From Cytophagales bacterium WSM2-2 (lineage in GTDB: Bacteria; Bacteroidota; Bacteroidia; Cytophagales; Cyclobacteriaceae): a stretch of 64,000 nt of DNA. The notes under the pieces were generated by a model. It was given only the letters and a program-made list of their open reading frames with translations. It was not told where the DNA came from and did no database searches. Position 1 is the first letter of the stretch, and every line of letters starts with the position of its first letter. Shown in pieces: positions 8,673-17,725 of this stretch. A program made the position numbers and the translations under genes. Location of the stretch: assembly GCA_015472025.1 (NCBI GenBank), contig BNHL01000001.1, forward strand, positions 3,336,001 to 3,400,000, read 5' to 3'.

Positions 8673-8726
8673 GCGTCTATTTGGGTAATTTTAGCGTGCT
8701 AAATTATAAAAGTTTCGAAGACGATT

Positions 8727-9122
8727 ATGAAGCTTGCCATCGATACCCCTGCTTTGCTATTTCCTGCCATCACTTTACTGATGCTGGCGTACACCAATCG
8801 TTTTTTAGCGCTGGCAACTTTAATTCGCAGTTTACATGGCAAGTATAAGGAGTCTTCCGGTGACCGAGTGCTAATTCATGAGCAAATTAGAAATTTGAAA
8901 AGGAGACTTGAGTTGATCAAACAAATGCAGGCGGGAGGTATCGTTAGTTTTTTTCTCTGCGTGCTGTGTATGTTGTTCGTCTATTTTGATCTGGAAGTTT
9001 GGGCGTTTACCACGTTCGGCCTGAGTTTGGCCTCTTTACTGATTTCATTAGCGTTGTCGCTGAATGAAATTTTTATAAGCACAAAAGCGCTGGAAATTGA
9101 GCTCAAGGACATGGAGCAATGA
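8727..9122 (+). CDS. DUF2721 family membrane protein
   Basis: A 131-residue protein resembling DUF2721: an N-terminal helix containing LLFPAITLLMLAYTNRFLA (about 11-29), a charged middle segment (about 40-70) and two closely spaced hydrophobic helices (about 70-118). The function of the family is unknown. The ATG at 8727 follows the divergent M48 protease start, and the gene ends 18 bases before the convergent sensor-like gene. Confidence 0.75.
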   Translation: MKLAIDTPALLFPAITLLMLAYTNRFLALATLIRSLHGKYKESSGDRVLIHEQIRNLKRRLELIKQMQAGGIVSFFLCVLCMLFVYFDLEVWAFTTFGLSLASLLISLALSLNEIFISTKALEIELKDMEQ

Positions 9123-9140
9123 GGACCTTACAAATAAAGG

Positions 9141-10094
9141 TCAGGAGTTTGATTTATTAGCTAGGGTGCTTTTACTTGCTGCCTCCTCCGTTTCATTACT
9201 TTTTTCAATTGCCTTGGTAATGGAATGCACAATTTCGTCCAGCTTGTTAGTGCTTTCACGCAGGTGGTAAAGAGCTTCCTCTGCTTCCCGACTCATTGGA
9301 AGAGTGCTGATGATCGGGACCAGACCCAGAATACTGGCAACAGGAGCTCGAAGTTTGTGGGCGTTGATGAAGGCATATTCTTCAAGCGCCTTATTCTTCT
9401 TTTCAAGTTCCAAAGTACGGTGCTTCACCAGGCTCTCCAGGTTTTCATTGATGCTCCTGATTTCTTCTGCTTGTATTTTAATGGCGTCATTACTGGCGTT
9501 CAGTGCCAGTCTTGATTTTATCTCCTTTGCAAAAAGCTGGTAGCGGGTGCGTATAAGGACAATCATAAAAATCGCCACCGAAATTAAAAGCAAGCCACCG
9601 TTTACGAAGAACTGTCCGAGACTCAGGCGTGGATTACCCAAGATGAAATAAGTCGTAACAGCTGCTGACACCAATACGATGATCACTGAGTACCGCCATT
9701 CCCACAAAATAAACATGGCCGCACCGATAAATAAGGCCATGTAGTTCAGGTTTTGCCCAAGCAAATCCCCCGTGCCGATCAATTTATAGATATAGGCGTT
9801 TTGTAGTGAAATCAGCATGAAGGTGATGGCGATATTGACACGTGAAGGCAACCTGTATTTTTTTCGAACTACGAACATCAGAAGGGTGATAAGCGATACA
9901 GTCAACCTGACTCCTAAGAGTGTTTTCCAATCGTTGGGAATGTTGAAGTAGTCGGTGATCGCGAATATGGGGTCGAAAATAGTGGCCACCCAAAGAACTT
10001 TCATGTGGTAGTCAAATGAGGTTTTTTCCAACTCCGCCCTCCATTCACTTTTGGTAACTCGCCCCAAAAAGTAATTGACACTAAATACACTCAT
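9141..10094 (-). CDS. Membrane sensor with histidine-kinase DHp helix but no ATPase domain
   Basis: A 317-residue protein. About six hydrophobic segments occupy residues 35-185. A coiled coil follows (about 205-240), then a HisKA-like helix pair with the phospho-acceptor block NAHKLRAPVASILGL (His246), and the protein ends after a short charged tail. No N, G1 or G2 box of an ATPase domain follows, and the DNA after the stop runs straight into the convergent DUF2721 gene, so no detached catalytic part lies nearby. It may be phosphorylated by another kinase, act as a phosphotransfer or dimerisation partner, or be a dead relic. No response regulator is adjacent. Start at the ATG at 10094. Confidence 0.72.
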   Translation of the reverse strand: MSVFSVNYFLGRVTKSEWRAELEKTSFDYHMKVLWVATIFDPIFAITDYFNIPNDWKTLLGVRLTVSLITLLMFVVRKKYRLPSRVNIAITFMLISLQNAYIYKLIGTGDLLGQNLNYMALFIGAAMFILWEWRYSVIIVLVSAAVTTYFILGNPRLSLGQFFVNGGLLLISVAIFMIVLIRTRYQLFAKEIKSRLALNASNDAIKIQAEEIRSINENLESLVKHRTLELEKKNKALEEYAFINAHKLRAPVASILGLVPIISTLPMSREAEEALYHLRESTNKLDEIVHSITKAIEKSNETEEAASKSTLANKSNS

Positions 10095-10180
10095 TCCGAT
10101 TAGATTAATTTTTTAGGCAAGCCAATGCTTAAGGGTACATACGAAGTACTTCAGGCAACTGGATTTCCTTAATTTTTTGA

Positions 10181-11512
10181 CTACGCAAGCAGTTTTGTTA
10201 TTGCGTTTTTCACTGCAAGGAATGGGAAACTTTTCAGGGTATTGGTCATTGCCCCCTGAATCTCATCAAGGCAGAGGTTTCCTATACTTCCTTCGTGAGT
10301 ATGATTGATGTTGGTAGAATAGTTGAACTTCCCGTCCTCTATATCTTTTCCGATTTTTTTGTAGGCGTCCCTGAATGGCATGCCTGAAAGGACCAATTTA
10401 TTTACTTCTTCAACGCTGAAAAGGTACTTGTACTTTTCTTCTCCGAGCAATTGATCTTTAACTTGAATGTGAGATAACATGAGACCGGCCATCCGGATAC
10501 ACTCGGTGAGTGTCTGAAATGCAGGGAAAAGCTTCTCTTTGAGCAACTGCAAATCACGGTGATATCCCGAGGGAAGATTGACCGTCAGCATGGCGATGTC
10601 ATTAGGTAACGCAACTAAAATATTGCATTTGGCGCGGATCAGCTCGAATACGTCCGGGTTTTTTTTGTGCGGCATAATACTGGAACCAGTGGTCAGATCA
10701 TCAGGAAAACTGATGAATCCGAAATTCTGATTTAGAAACAGGCACGCATCCATCGACAATTTTGCAAGTGTTGCGGCAACATTGGAAATAGAGGAGGCAA
10801 CAACCCGTTCTGTTTTACCTCTTCCCATTTGTGCGTAGACTACGTTGTAGTTCAAATCAGCAAAACCAAGGAGGTCGGTTGTCATTTTTCGGTTCAACGG
10901 AAATGACGAGCCATATCCTGCAGCAGAGCCGAGGGGATTTTTATTTGTAATATCATAAGCGGCCCGCAGTGTGACAACATCATCCACCAAACTCTCTGCG
11001 TATGCCCCAAACCAGAGGCCAAACGAAGAAGGCATCGCCAGTTGCAGGTGAGTATAACCGGGCAGGAGTTTGTCTTTGTGCTGATTGCTTAGGGAGATCA
11101 ATAAATCAAAAAGTGCTTTTATTTCGTTGATCAGTTCCTCCAGTTGACTGCGTAGAAAAAGCTTTACATCCACCAGCACCTGGTCGTTACGTGAGCGGCC
11201 ACTGTGAATTTTCTTTCCGACATCCCCGAGCTTTTTAGTCAGTAACAACTCAACTTGTGAATGGATGTCTTCGACATCGTCTTCAATTTTGAAATTTCCC
11301 TTTTCGATCTCCTTGTAAATATTCTTCAGTTCAGCCTGAAGCAATTTCAATTCGTCACTCTTCAACAGATTGATCGATTGCAACATTTGAATGTGAGCCA
11401 GCGAACCGAGGACATCAAACCTGGCGAGATATAAATCCATTTCCCGATCCTTGCCCGTGGTAAAGTCAGTAACTTCTTTTAAGGAATCCTTGTCTTTTTG
11501 CCAGAGTTTCAT
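10181..11512 (-). CDS. argH: Argininosuccinate lyase
   Basis: A 443-residue enzyme that splits argininosuccinate into arginine and fumarate, the last step of arginine synthesis. Family motifs are clear: HSGRSRNDQV (103-112), the catalytic-base region GYTHLQ (His155) and the flexible signature loop GSSIMPHKKNP (276-286) with the catalytic serine. It is the last gene of the eight-gene arginine operon and overlaps argE by four bases, implying translational coupling. Length is close to the usual 450-470. No terminator hairpin stands out in the 86 bases between its stop codon and the start of the next gene on this strand. Confidence 0.97.
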   Translation of the reverse strand: MKLWQKDKDSLKEVTDFTTGKDREMDLYLARFDVLGSLAHIQMLQSINLLKSDELKLLQAELKNIYKEIEKGNFKIEDDVEDIHSQVELLLTKKLGDVGKKIHSGRSRNDQVLVDVKLFLRSQLEELINEIKALFDLLISLSNQHKDKLLPGYTHLQLAMPSSFGLWFGAYAESLVDDVVTLRAAYDITNKNPLGSAAGYGSSFPLNRKMTTDLLGFADLNYNVVYAQMGRGKTERVVASSISNVAATLAKLSMDACLFLNQNFGFISFPDDLTTGSSIMPHKKNPDVFELIRAKCNILVALPNDIAMLTVNLPSGYHRDLQLLKEKLFPAFQTLTECIRMAGLMLSHIQVKDQLLGEEKYKYLFSVEEVNKLVLSGMPFRDAYKKIGKDIEDGKFNYSTNINHTHEGSIGNLCLDEIQGAMTNTLKSFPFLAVKNAITKLLA

Positions 11513-12570
11513 AGACCTTCAATTAAACGAATATACGCCTGAATCCCGTCCCGAATTTCGGTGAGGTAGATAAACTCATCTGCACTATGTGAGCGAGCTG
11601 AATCACCAGGCCCCATTTTTATGGAGGAGACAGGTATGAGCGCCTGATCTGATGTAGTGGGGGAGCCGTACAGCTTTTTATTCATTCTTTTTGCAGACAA
11701 AATCAAGGGATGGTTTTCATCAATTCCAGATGGTCGCAGTCGTAAAGATCGAGGCGTCACTTCGCACTTTACATTTTCTTTGACAATCGAAAGAACTTCT
11801 TCAAGCGAATAGGAGTCAGTCACTCGAACATCCACAGTGAATTTGCATTCAGGTGGCACCTGGTTATGAGCCTGACCCGCGTTGATCACCGTCACTGACA
11901 TTTTTACTTTGCCAAGTGTGAGAGACGTTTTAGGGAATGTGAATTTTCTAAACCACTCAATGTCTGTCAGGGCCTCATAGATCGCATTCACCCCTTCCTC
12001 TCGGGCGGCATGCCCCGCTTTCCCTTTGGCAATACAATCGAGCACAAGCAAACCTTTTTCAGCGATGGCGATTTCTGTCAGCGTGGGTTCACCAACAATC
12101 GCGCAGTCGATCTTGGGTAAATCATTCCAAATGCTTTCAATACCATTGAATCCTGAAATTTCCTCTTCGGCAGTAGCAGCGATGAGGATATTGTACTTTA
12201 AGTTCTGTTGATCATGAAAATGCAGGAAAGTGGCGATAAGAGATACCAACGGACCGCCCGCATCATTACTACCCAGGCCAAAAAGTTTATCTCCTTCTAT
12301 CGTTGGAAGAAAAGGACCTCGTGTATATGCAGAATTCGGTTTTACCGTGTCATGATGTGAATTGAGAAGGAGTGTAGGTCTCGAAGAGTCAAAATTCTGA
12401 TTGACAGCCCAAACATTATTTCCTTTCCGATGTGTAGTGATGCCGTGCGTTTTAAAAAAATCTTCAATGATAACAGCAGTCCTATCCTCCTCTTTGCTGA
12501 ACGAAGGTGTAGAGATCAGCTTTTTAAGCAAGTCGATACTTCCGGCATACAGCTCATCTATGCTCATCAT
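11509..12570 (-). CDS. argE: M20 deacylase of the arginine pathway (N-acylcitrulline deacylase, ArgE-type)
   Basis: A 353-residue M20 metallopeptidase-fold enzyme. Visible metal and catalytic residues are SHHDTVKP (His73, Asp75 region), GSNDAGG (bridging Asp103) and ATAEEEISG (Glu135/136), with a C-terminal SHSADEF histidine block. In operons with the ArgF' carbamoyltransferase, the deacylase acts on acylcitrulline and not on acylornithine, which delivers free citrulline to ArgG. Since Val90 of ArgF' points to succinylated intermediates, the likely substrate is N-succinylcitrulline; this is inference. It overlaps argB (ATGA) and argH by four bases. Two adjacent ATGs (12570 and 12567) are possible starts. 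Confidence 0.88.
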   Translation of the reverse strand: MMSIDELYAGSIDLLKKLISTPSFSKEEDRTAVIIEDFFKTHGITTHRKGNNVWAVNQNFDSSRPTLLLNSHHDTVKPNSAYTRGPFLPTIEGDKLFGLGSNDAGGPLVSLIATFLHFHDQQNLKYNILIAATAEEEISGFNGIESIWNDLPKIDCAIVGEPTLTEIAIAEKGLLVLDCIAKGKAGHAAREEGVNAIYEALTDIEWFRKFTFPKTSLTLGKVKMSVTVINAGQAHNQVPPECKFTVDVRVTDSYSLEEVLSIVKENVKCEVTPRSLRLRPSGIDENHPLILSAKRMNKKLYGSPTTSDQALIPVSSIKMGPGDSARSHSADEFIYLTEIRDGIQAYIRLIEGL

Positions 12571-13358
12571 GATTTAGTGATCAACGTTCCTTCTGTTGTT
12601 TCACGGATGTTTTTAATCAAATCTTTAGCTTCACCGATCAGTACTTCCTTGACACCGGAGTTAATGGCTGAAAATGCGTTTTCCAGTTTGGGTAGAATGC
12701 CGTCTGCTAATGCTCCGCCTTTTAACAGTTGCTTATAAGCGGATTCGTTTAACTGGTGAATGACTGAATTTTCGTCCTTGATGTTTTTTAATACACCTTT
12801 CTTTTCGAAGCAAAAAATCAAACGTGTGTCGAAATGCTTGCTAAGAGAGATGGCAAGAACGGACGCAATGGTGTCTGCATTGGTATTTAGAATCTCACCA
12901 TTAGAATGAGTAAGGGGCGCAAAAACAGGTACCGTATTTTGCTTCAAGAGAAAATACAAAAATGTAGAGTTGACGTCATCCGGTTTGATATCACCAACAT
13001 ACCCGTAATCAATTTCACCAACCGGACGTTTTACGGCCTTCAGCAAATTTCCGTCAGCGCCCGTTACACCAATCGCATTGCAGTGCATGGTCTGCAGATG
13101 AGCTGTCAGTTGCTTGTTCAGCAACCCGCCATACACCATAGTTACGAGATCGCGTGTAGGCGCATCTGTGATTCTCCGGCCATTGATGTATTTGGATTCA
13201 ATCCCTAATTGATCACCAATTTTAGTTGCAATTTTTCCGCCCCCATGGACCAGGATTTTTGGGGCTTGAATGGAGGCAAAATCTTTCAGGAACGAATGAA
13301 GTGCTTGCTCATCGTCCAGAACATTGCCACCGATTTTTATGATATACAGTTTATTCAT
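12567..13358 (-). CDS. argB: N-acylglutamate kinase (ArgB)
   Basis: A 263-residue amino-acid kinase that phosphorylates the gamma-carboxyl of N-acylglutamate. Motifs include the N-terminal Lys8 in KIGGNV, the glycine loop VHGGGK (37-42), the substrate arginines in INGRRITD (58-65) and the ATP-site lysine in GGALADGILPKLENA near 214-228. There is no N-terminal extension of the kind found in arginine-inhibited hexameric kinases, so feedback by arginine is not obvious. The gene lies between argF' and argE in the operon and overlaps argE by four bases. Acyl group: acetyl by default, succinyl if the pathway follows the ArgF' prediction. Confidence 0.94.
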   Translation of the reverse strand: MNKLYIIKIGGNVLDDEQALHSFLKDFASIQAPKILVHGGGKIATKIGDQLGIESKYINGRRITDAPTRDLVTMVYGGLLNKQLTAHLQTMHCNAIGVTGADGNLLKAVKRPVGEIDYGYVGDIKPDDVNSTFLYFLLKQNTVPVFAPLTHSNGEILNTNADTIASVLAISLSKHFDTRLIFCFEKKGVLKNIKDENSVIHQLNESAYKQLLKGGALADGILPKLENAFSAINSGVKEVLIGEAKDLIKNIRETTEGTLITKS

Positions 13359-13389
13359 CTGCTTTGGATCTTACTACTTATGTCTAACG

Positions 13390-14349
13390 TTATTTACTGT
13401 TGTGTCTTAGTATTTCACTCAACACCGCTTGGGCAGCCCACACACGGTTTCCACCTTGCTGTGTCACCAGGCTGTTCGTGCTATCAAGAACTTCATCGCT
13501 CAGCTCCACATTTCGCCTTACAGGCAGGCAATGCATCACTTTTGCATTGTTGGTGATTTGCATTTTTTTCTGAGTCAACATCCAACTTGGGTCATTCGTG
13601 TAAATTTTTCCATAGTCGCTGTAGGTACTCCAGTTTTTAACGTAGACAAAATCGGCATCTTTCAACGCTTCATTTTGATCATGCGTGATTTTGGCTCCTT
13701 GCGTAAATTGAATGTCGAGCTCGTATTCTTCCGGATGTGCGATCACGAAATTGGCCTGGCCCCAGGCATTGATCCACTGTGCGAAGCTGTTGGCAACGCA
13801 TTGCGGCAATGCCTTCACATGAGGCGCCCAGGTGAGAACCACTTTAGGTTTTCTTTTCTCTTTAAAAGATTCAGTGATGGTGATTACGTCCGTAAGACTT
13901 TGCAATGGGTGAAGAGTAGCGCTCTCCAAGCTCACAACAGGAATTCCCGAATATTTGATGAATTGCTGAATAAAGAATTCACTGTAGTCTTCGACTTTGT
14001 CTTTGAGCGTAGGGAAAGTACGGATGCCGAGGACGTCAAAATATTTGCCCATGACAGGAGCTGCATCTTTTACGTGCTCCACGGTATTGCCACTCATGAT
14101 TACCTCTTCCTCAAATTCCAGGGCCCAACCTTCGCTGCCCACATTGAACACTACTACTTCCATGCCGAGGTGTTTGGCCGCCAGCTGTGTGCTGATGCGT
14201 GTGCGCATGCTGGGATTCAAGAAAAGCATGCCCATGGTTTTATTAGTACCAAGACTTTTGTCTTTGAAAGGATCGGCCTTGTATGCTAGTGCTTTTTCGA
14301 TCAGGGATGGAATCGATGAGGCATCGTTGACGGAAATAAAATTCTTCAT
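13390..14349 (-). CDS. argF': N-acylornithine carbamoyltransferase, predicted N-succinylornithine type (ArgF')
   Basis: A 319-residue transcarbamylase. It has the carbamoyl-phosphate loop SMRTR (47-51) and the HCLPVRRNVE block near the C-terminus, and GWALEFEE (74-81) typical of the acylornithine branch instead of the STRTR of ordinary ornithine enzymes. At the position that sets acyl specificity (Glu92 in the Xanthomonas acetylornithine enzyme, Pro90 in the Bacteroides fragilis succinylornithine enzyme) this protein has Val90, in SGNTVEH. Published changes of Glu92 to Pro, Ser, Val or Ala turned the acetyl enzyme into a succinyl enzyme, so the succinyl form is predicted. The gene overlaps argD by four bases. 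Confidence 0.92.
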   Translation of the reverse strand: MKNFISVNDASSIPSLIEKALAYKADPFKDKSLGTNKTMGMLFLNPSMRTRISTQLAAKHLGMEVVVFNVGSEGWALEFEEEVIMSGNTVEHVKDAAPVMGKYFDVLGIRTFPTLKDKVEDYSEFFIQQFIKYSGIPVVSLESATLHPLQSLTDVITITESFKEKRKPKVVLTWAPHVKALPQCVANSFAQWINAWGQANFVIAHPEEYELDIQFTQGAKITHDQNEALKDADFVYVKNWSTYSDYGKIYTNDPSWMLTQKKMQITNNAKVMHCLPVRRNVELSDEVLDSTNSLVTQQGGNRVWAAQAVLSEILRHNSK

Positions 14350-15482
14350 GAATGAACAACTTCTTTTAGTTCAGCAGATAACGCATCGAGCAAGGCGTCA
14401 GCCTCTGCTTTGTTGATGGCAAGAGAGGGGAGAAGGCGGACGGTATTCGGTTTCGCCTCACCTGTGAAAATATGATGCTTGAAAAGCAGGTCTTTGCGCA
14501 GCGAGTTAAGGCTTTCAGGAAGATCAAAGCCAATCATCAGTCCAAGCCCGCGTACTTCTTTGATGGATTGAAAATTCTTTAATTGCTCGATCCAGTAGTT
14601 GCCGATGTTAAACGCATTAGCCATTAAATTTTCAGACTCAATTACTTCGATCACAGACAGAGCAGCCGCGCAAGCAAGGTAATTTCCTCCGAACGTTGTG
14701 CCCAGCATTCCACTCCACGGTTTGATGTTTGGATTGATTAATACTCCACCAACAGGAAATCCATTACCCATACCCTTAGCAACGGTGATCAGGTCAGGGT
14801 TGATCGAGCTGTACTGATGTGCAAAGAATTTCCCGGTGCGTCCGTAGCCCGATTGAATTTCGTCTAGGATCAATAACGCCCCAACCTCTTTACATTTTTT
14901 AGAAAGTAATTCCAGGAAACGGGTTGACGGAACTTGAATGCCACCAACACCTTGTATGCCTTCGATAATTACTGCCGCCACCTCATTTGTGATTTTTTCT
15001 TCCGCGGCCTTGAGGTCATTGAAAGGAAGAAATTCGATTTGATGATTTGCATTGAATGGCGCAATAATTTTCGGATTGTCAGTGGCAGCTACTGCGCCTG
15101 AAGTTCTTCCGTGAAAAGCTTTGGTGAAAGCAATTACTTTTTTTCGTCCATTTACAAAACTGGCAAGCTTAAGTGCATTTTCGTTGGCTTCAGCACCCGA
15201 ATTGCACAGAAATAATTCATAGTCAGGATAGCCTGAAAGTTTGCCGAGCTTTTCTGCCAGTTGCTCTTGCAATGAATTCTTGACACTATTTGAATAGAAA
15301 GAAATTTTATCTAGTTGATTCTTGAGCCTTTCAACAAAATGCAGATGGTTGTGACCGATAGAGATTACGGCATGACCACCATAGAGGTCCAGGTATTTTT
15401 CTCCTTTGTTGTCCCAGAGCCAGGAGCCCTGCGCTTTAACAGGTTCAATATTGAATAATGGATAAACGTCAAATAATTTCAT
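14346..15482 (-). CDS. argD: N-acylornithine aminotransferase (ArgD)
   Basis: A 378-residue class III PLP aminotransferase that makes N-acylornithine from the semialdehyde. The PLP lysine is Lys236 in TVAKGMGNGFPVGG, the ring-binding aspartate is Asp207 in LILDEIQSGYGRTG, and the phosphate-binding segment is NSGAEANENALKLA (94-107). The position inside the arginine operon settles the role over GABA or other class III aminotransferases. It overlaps argF' by four bases and lies 27 bases downstream of argC. Confidence 0.95.
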   Translation of the reverse strand: MKLFDVYPLFNIEPVKAQGSWLWDNKGEKYLDLYGGHAVISIGHNHLHFVERLKNQLDKISFYSNSVKNSLQEQLAEKLGKLSGYPDYELFLCNSGAEANENALKLASFVNGRKKVIAFTKAFHGRTSGAVAATDNPKIIAPFNANHQIEFLPFNDLKAAEEKITNEVAAVIIEGIQGVGGIQVPSTRFLELLSKKCKEVGALLILDEIQSGYGRTGKFFAHQYSSINPDLITVAKGMGNGFPVGGVLINPNIKPWSGMLGTTFGGNYLACAAALSVIEVIESENLMANAFNIGNYWIEQLKNFQSIKEVRGLGLMIGFDLPESLNSLRKDLLFKHHIFTGEAKPNTVRLLPSLAINKAEADALLDALSAELKEVVHS

Positions 15483-15509
15483 CGCCTTTGGTTCTCTTAA
15501 TTTTAATTT

Positions 15510-16487
15510 TTAAAATGAAAGTGCTTTTAGTTTTAGTCCGGTTCCTTCATCGAGTCCAAACATCAGGTTCATGTTTTGGATGGCTTGTCCACTTGCACCT
15601 TTTAAAAGGTTGTCAAGGGCCGAATGTACTACAAGCTTATTCCCTTCTTTTTCCAAATAGATAAGGCACTTATTAGTATTTACCACTTGCTTCATATCAA
15701 TCATTGAATTCGAAACATGAGTGAACCGGTGCTCAGAGTAATATTCCTTATAAAGCAAGTTGAGTTGAGACAATGATTTACCGGACTCGATAATCGAGCT
15801 TACAAAAATGCCCCGTGTAAAATCCCCTCGCCACGGAACAAAATTCACGTTTGACTTAAATCCGGGCTGAAGCGATTTCAATGTTTGGTTGATTTCTCCC
15901 AGGTGTTGATGTGTTAATGTCTTGTAGGCCGAGATGTTATTTGCACGCCGGGTGAAGTGTGTTGTCTCCTGTAACTTTTGCCCGGCTCCTGTGCTCCCCG
16001 TGATTCCAACCGTATGCACTTCTCCGAGCAAGCCTGCTTTGGCCAGTGGAAGGAGTCCCAACTGAATTGTGGTAGCAAAGCAGCCCGGGTTCGCCACATT
16101 GCCTGCTTTCTTGATAGTCTCGCGCTGAAATTCAGGAAGTCCGTAAACAAAATTCCTTCCTGCGACTGAGTCTCCTAAACGGAAATCATTTCCTAAGTCA
16201 ATGATTTTAACTGTTGATGGAAATTCATTTTCAGTAAGGAATTTCTTGCTTTCTCCATGACTGAGGCAAAGGAAAACGACATCTACATTTTTATCAAAGG
16301 AAAGAGAGAATTTCAGTGAAGTTTCCCCAACCAGGTCTGTATGTACCTCGTGAAGATATTTCCCCTCCTGGCTTCTGCTTTGTACAAAAACCAATTCAGC
16401 ATAAGGATGGTTGAGCAACAACCGGACGGTTTCGCCCCCGGTGTATCCGGCACCTCCGATAATTCCCGCTTTAATCTTCTTGCTCAT
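15510..16487 (-). CDS. argC: N-acylglutamyl-phosphate reductase (ArgC)
   Basis: A 325-residue NADPH-dependent reductase. The nucleotide-binding motif is IIGGAGYTGGE (9-19), and the catalytic cysteine is Cys136 in NPGCFATTIQLGLLPL, which forms the thioester with acylglutamyl phosphate. Length matches the short ArgC class. The gene overlaps argG by four bases, so the upper operon genes are translationally coupled. Confidence 0.96.
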   Translation of the reverse strand: MSKKIKAGIIGGAGYTGGETVRLLLNHPYAELVFVQSRSQEGKYLHEVHTDLVGETSLKFSLSFDKNVDVVFLCLSHGESKKFLTENEFPSTVKIIDLGNDFRLGDSVAGRNFVYGLPEFQRETIKKAGNVANPGCFATTIQLGLLPLAKAGLLGEVHTVGITGSTGAGQKLQETTHFTRRANNISAYKTLTHQHLGEINQTLKSLQPGFKSNVNFVPWRGDFTRGIFVSSIIESGKSLSQLNLLYKEYYSEHRFTHVSNSMIDMKQVVNTNKCLIYLEKEGNKLVVHSALDNLLKGASGQAIQNMNLMFGLDEGTGLKLKALSF

Positions 16488-17683
16488 TTTTTCTCAGCTT
16501 CAGTTTTTACCTGGTGGAAAATGGCTACCTGGTTCCCGAAAATTTTAGTGAAACCTTTTACATCATCACCAGTCCAACCCAAGTTCATTTCACCATACTT
16601 TCCAAACTTGGAAGACATCAGGTCGTAGGCGGAAGTGATTCCGTTGATAACGAAACGATGCGGGAACAGGGAGATCGAGACTTCACCCGTCACATTTTGC
16701 TGCGAGCTGGTCAGGAACGATTCCATGTCACGCATCACCGGGTCGAGATATTGTCCTTCGTGCAGCCAATTGCCATAAAATTGTGCAAGCTGATCTTTCC
16801 AGCTCAGCTGCCACTTGGTTAGCACATGCTTTTCCAGTGCATGGTGGGCCTTGATGATGAGCACTGGTGCAGCGGCCTCGAATCCAACTCTGCCCTTGAT
16901 GCCAATGATCGTATCACCAATATGTATGTCACGACCAATGCCAAAAGGACCGGCTATCTCCTGTAGTGCCTGGATTGCTTCCGATGGATGAGGATATTTT
17001 TTACCATTGACGCTAGTCAATTCTCCTTTTTCGAATCCCAAGGTTACGTCTTCTTTCGTCTGCTTTGTAATTGGTGTTGGCCAGGCTTCTTCCGGAAGCA
17101 TGCCAAGCGAATTCAACGTTTCTTTTCCTCCAACCGAGGTTCCCCACATTCCTTTGTTGATGGAATATTTTGCTTTCTCGAAATTCATTTCTACTCTATT
17201 CTTCTTCAGGTACTCGATTTCAGCCTCACGGCTCAATCGCAGATCGCGAATAGGGGTGATGATCTCCATTCCCGGAGCCAGAATCTGGATCACCATATCA
17301 AAACGTACCTGGTCATTGCCAGCTCCGGTACTTCCGTGCGCTACGGCAGTTGCTTTCATTTCACGGGCATAGTTGGCAGCAGCCAAAGCCTGAGACATCC
17401 TTTCAGCGCTCACGCTCAACGGGTAAGTTCCATTCTTCAGGACATTTCCAAATACCAGGTACTTGATGACCTTGTCGTAATAATTTTTGGTTTCATCTAC
17501 GGTTTTGTGAGAGGCGACACCAAGTTTGAGCGCTCTTTTCTCGATTTCCTGAATTTCTTTGTCAGAGAATCCTCCCGTGTTCACAGTTAACGTATGAACC
17601 TCGTAACCTAATTCTTTGGTCAGGTAAATGGCGCAATAGGAAGTGTCGAGACCTCCGCTAAAAGCTAATACAACTTTCTTCAT
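16484..17683 (-). CDS. argG: Argininosuccinate synthase
   Basis: A 399-residue ATP-dependent ligase that joins citrulline and aspartate. The pyrophosphatase-type P-loop is AFSGGLDTSYCAIYL (8-22), and the aspartate- and citrulline-binding regions STGAGNDQVRF and SVGGKETLNSLGM are present. Length is normal. It is the second gene of the operon, 42 bases after the GNAT acyltransferase gene, and is followed directly by argC with a four-base overlap. Confidence 0.97.
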   Translation of the reverse strand: MKKVVLAFSGGLDTSYCAIYLTKELGYEVHTLTVNTGGFSDKEIQEIEKRALKLGVASHKTVDETKNYYDKVIKYLVFGNVLKNGTYPLSVSAERMSQALAAANYAREMKATAVAHGSTGAGNDQVRFDMVIQILAPGMEIITPIRDLRLSREAEIEYLKKNRVEMNFEKAKYSINKGMWGTSVGGKETLNSLGMLPEEAWPTPITKQTKEDVTLGFEKGELTSVNGKKYPHPSEAIQALQEIAGPFGIGRDIHIGDTIIGIKGRVGFEAAAPVLIIKAHHALEKHVLTKWQLSWKDQLAQFYGNWLHEGQYLDPVMRDMESFLTSSQQNVTGEVSISLFPHRFVINGITSAYDLMSSKFGKYGEMNLGWTGDDVKGFTKIFGNQVAIFHQVKTEAEKK

Positions 17684-17725
17684 TTGAGACAGAATATACT
17701 ATTTAGAATACAGAATTAGAATGAC

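Noticed and set aside
13429..14289. Long open frame antisense to argF' (286 codons)
   Set aside because: It lies wholly inside a clear gene on the other strand, matches no family and reflects the codon pattern of argF'.
16988..17590. 200-codon open frame antisense to argG
   Set aside because: Fully covered by argG; no recognisable motif and no independent start context.
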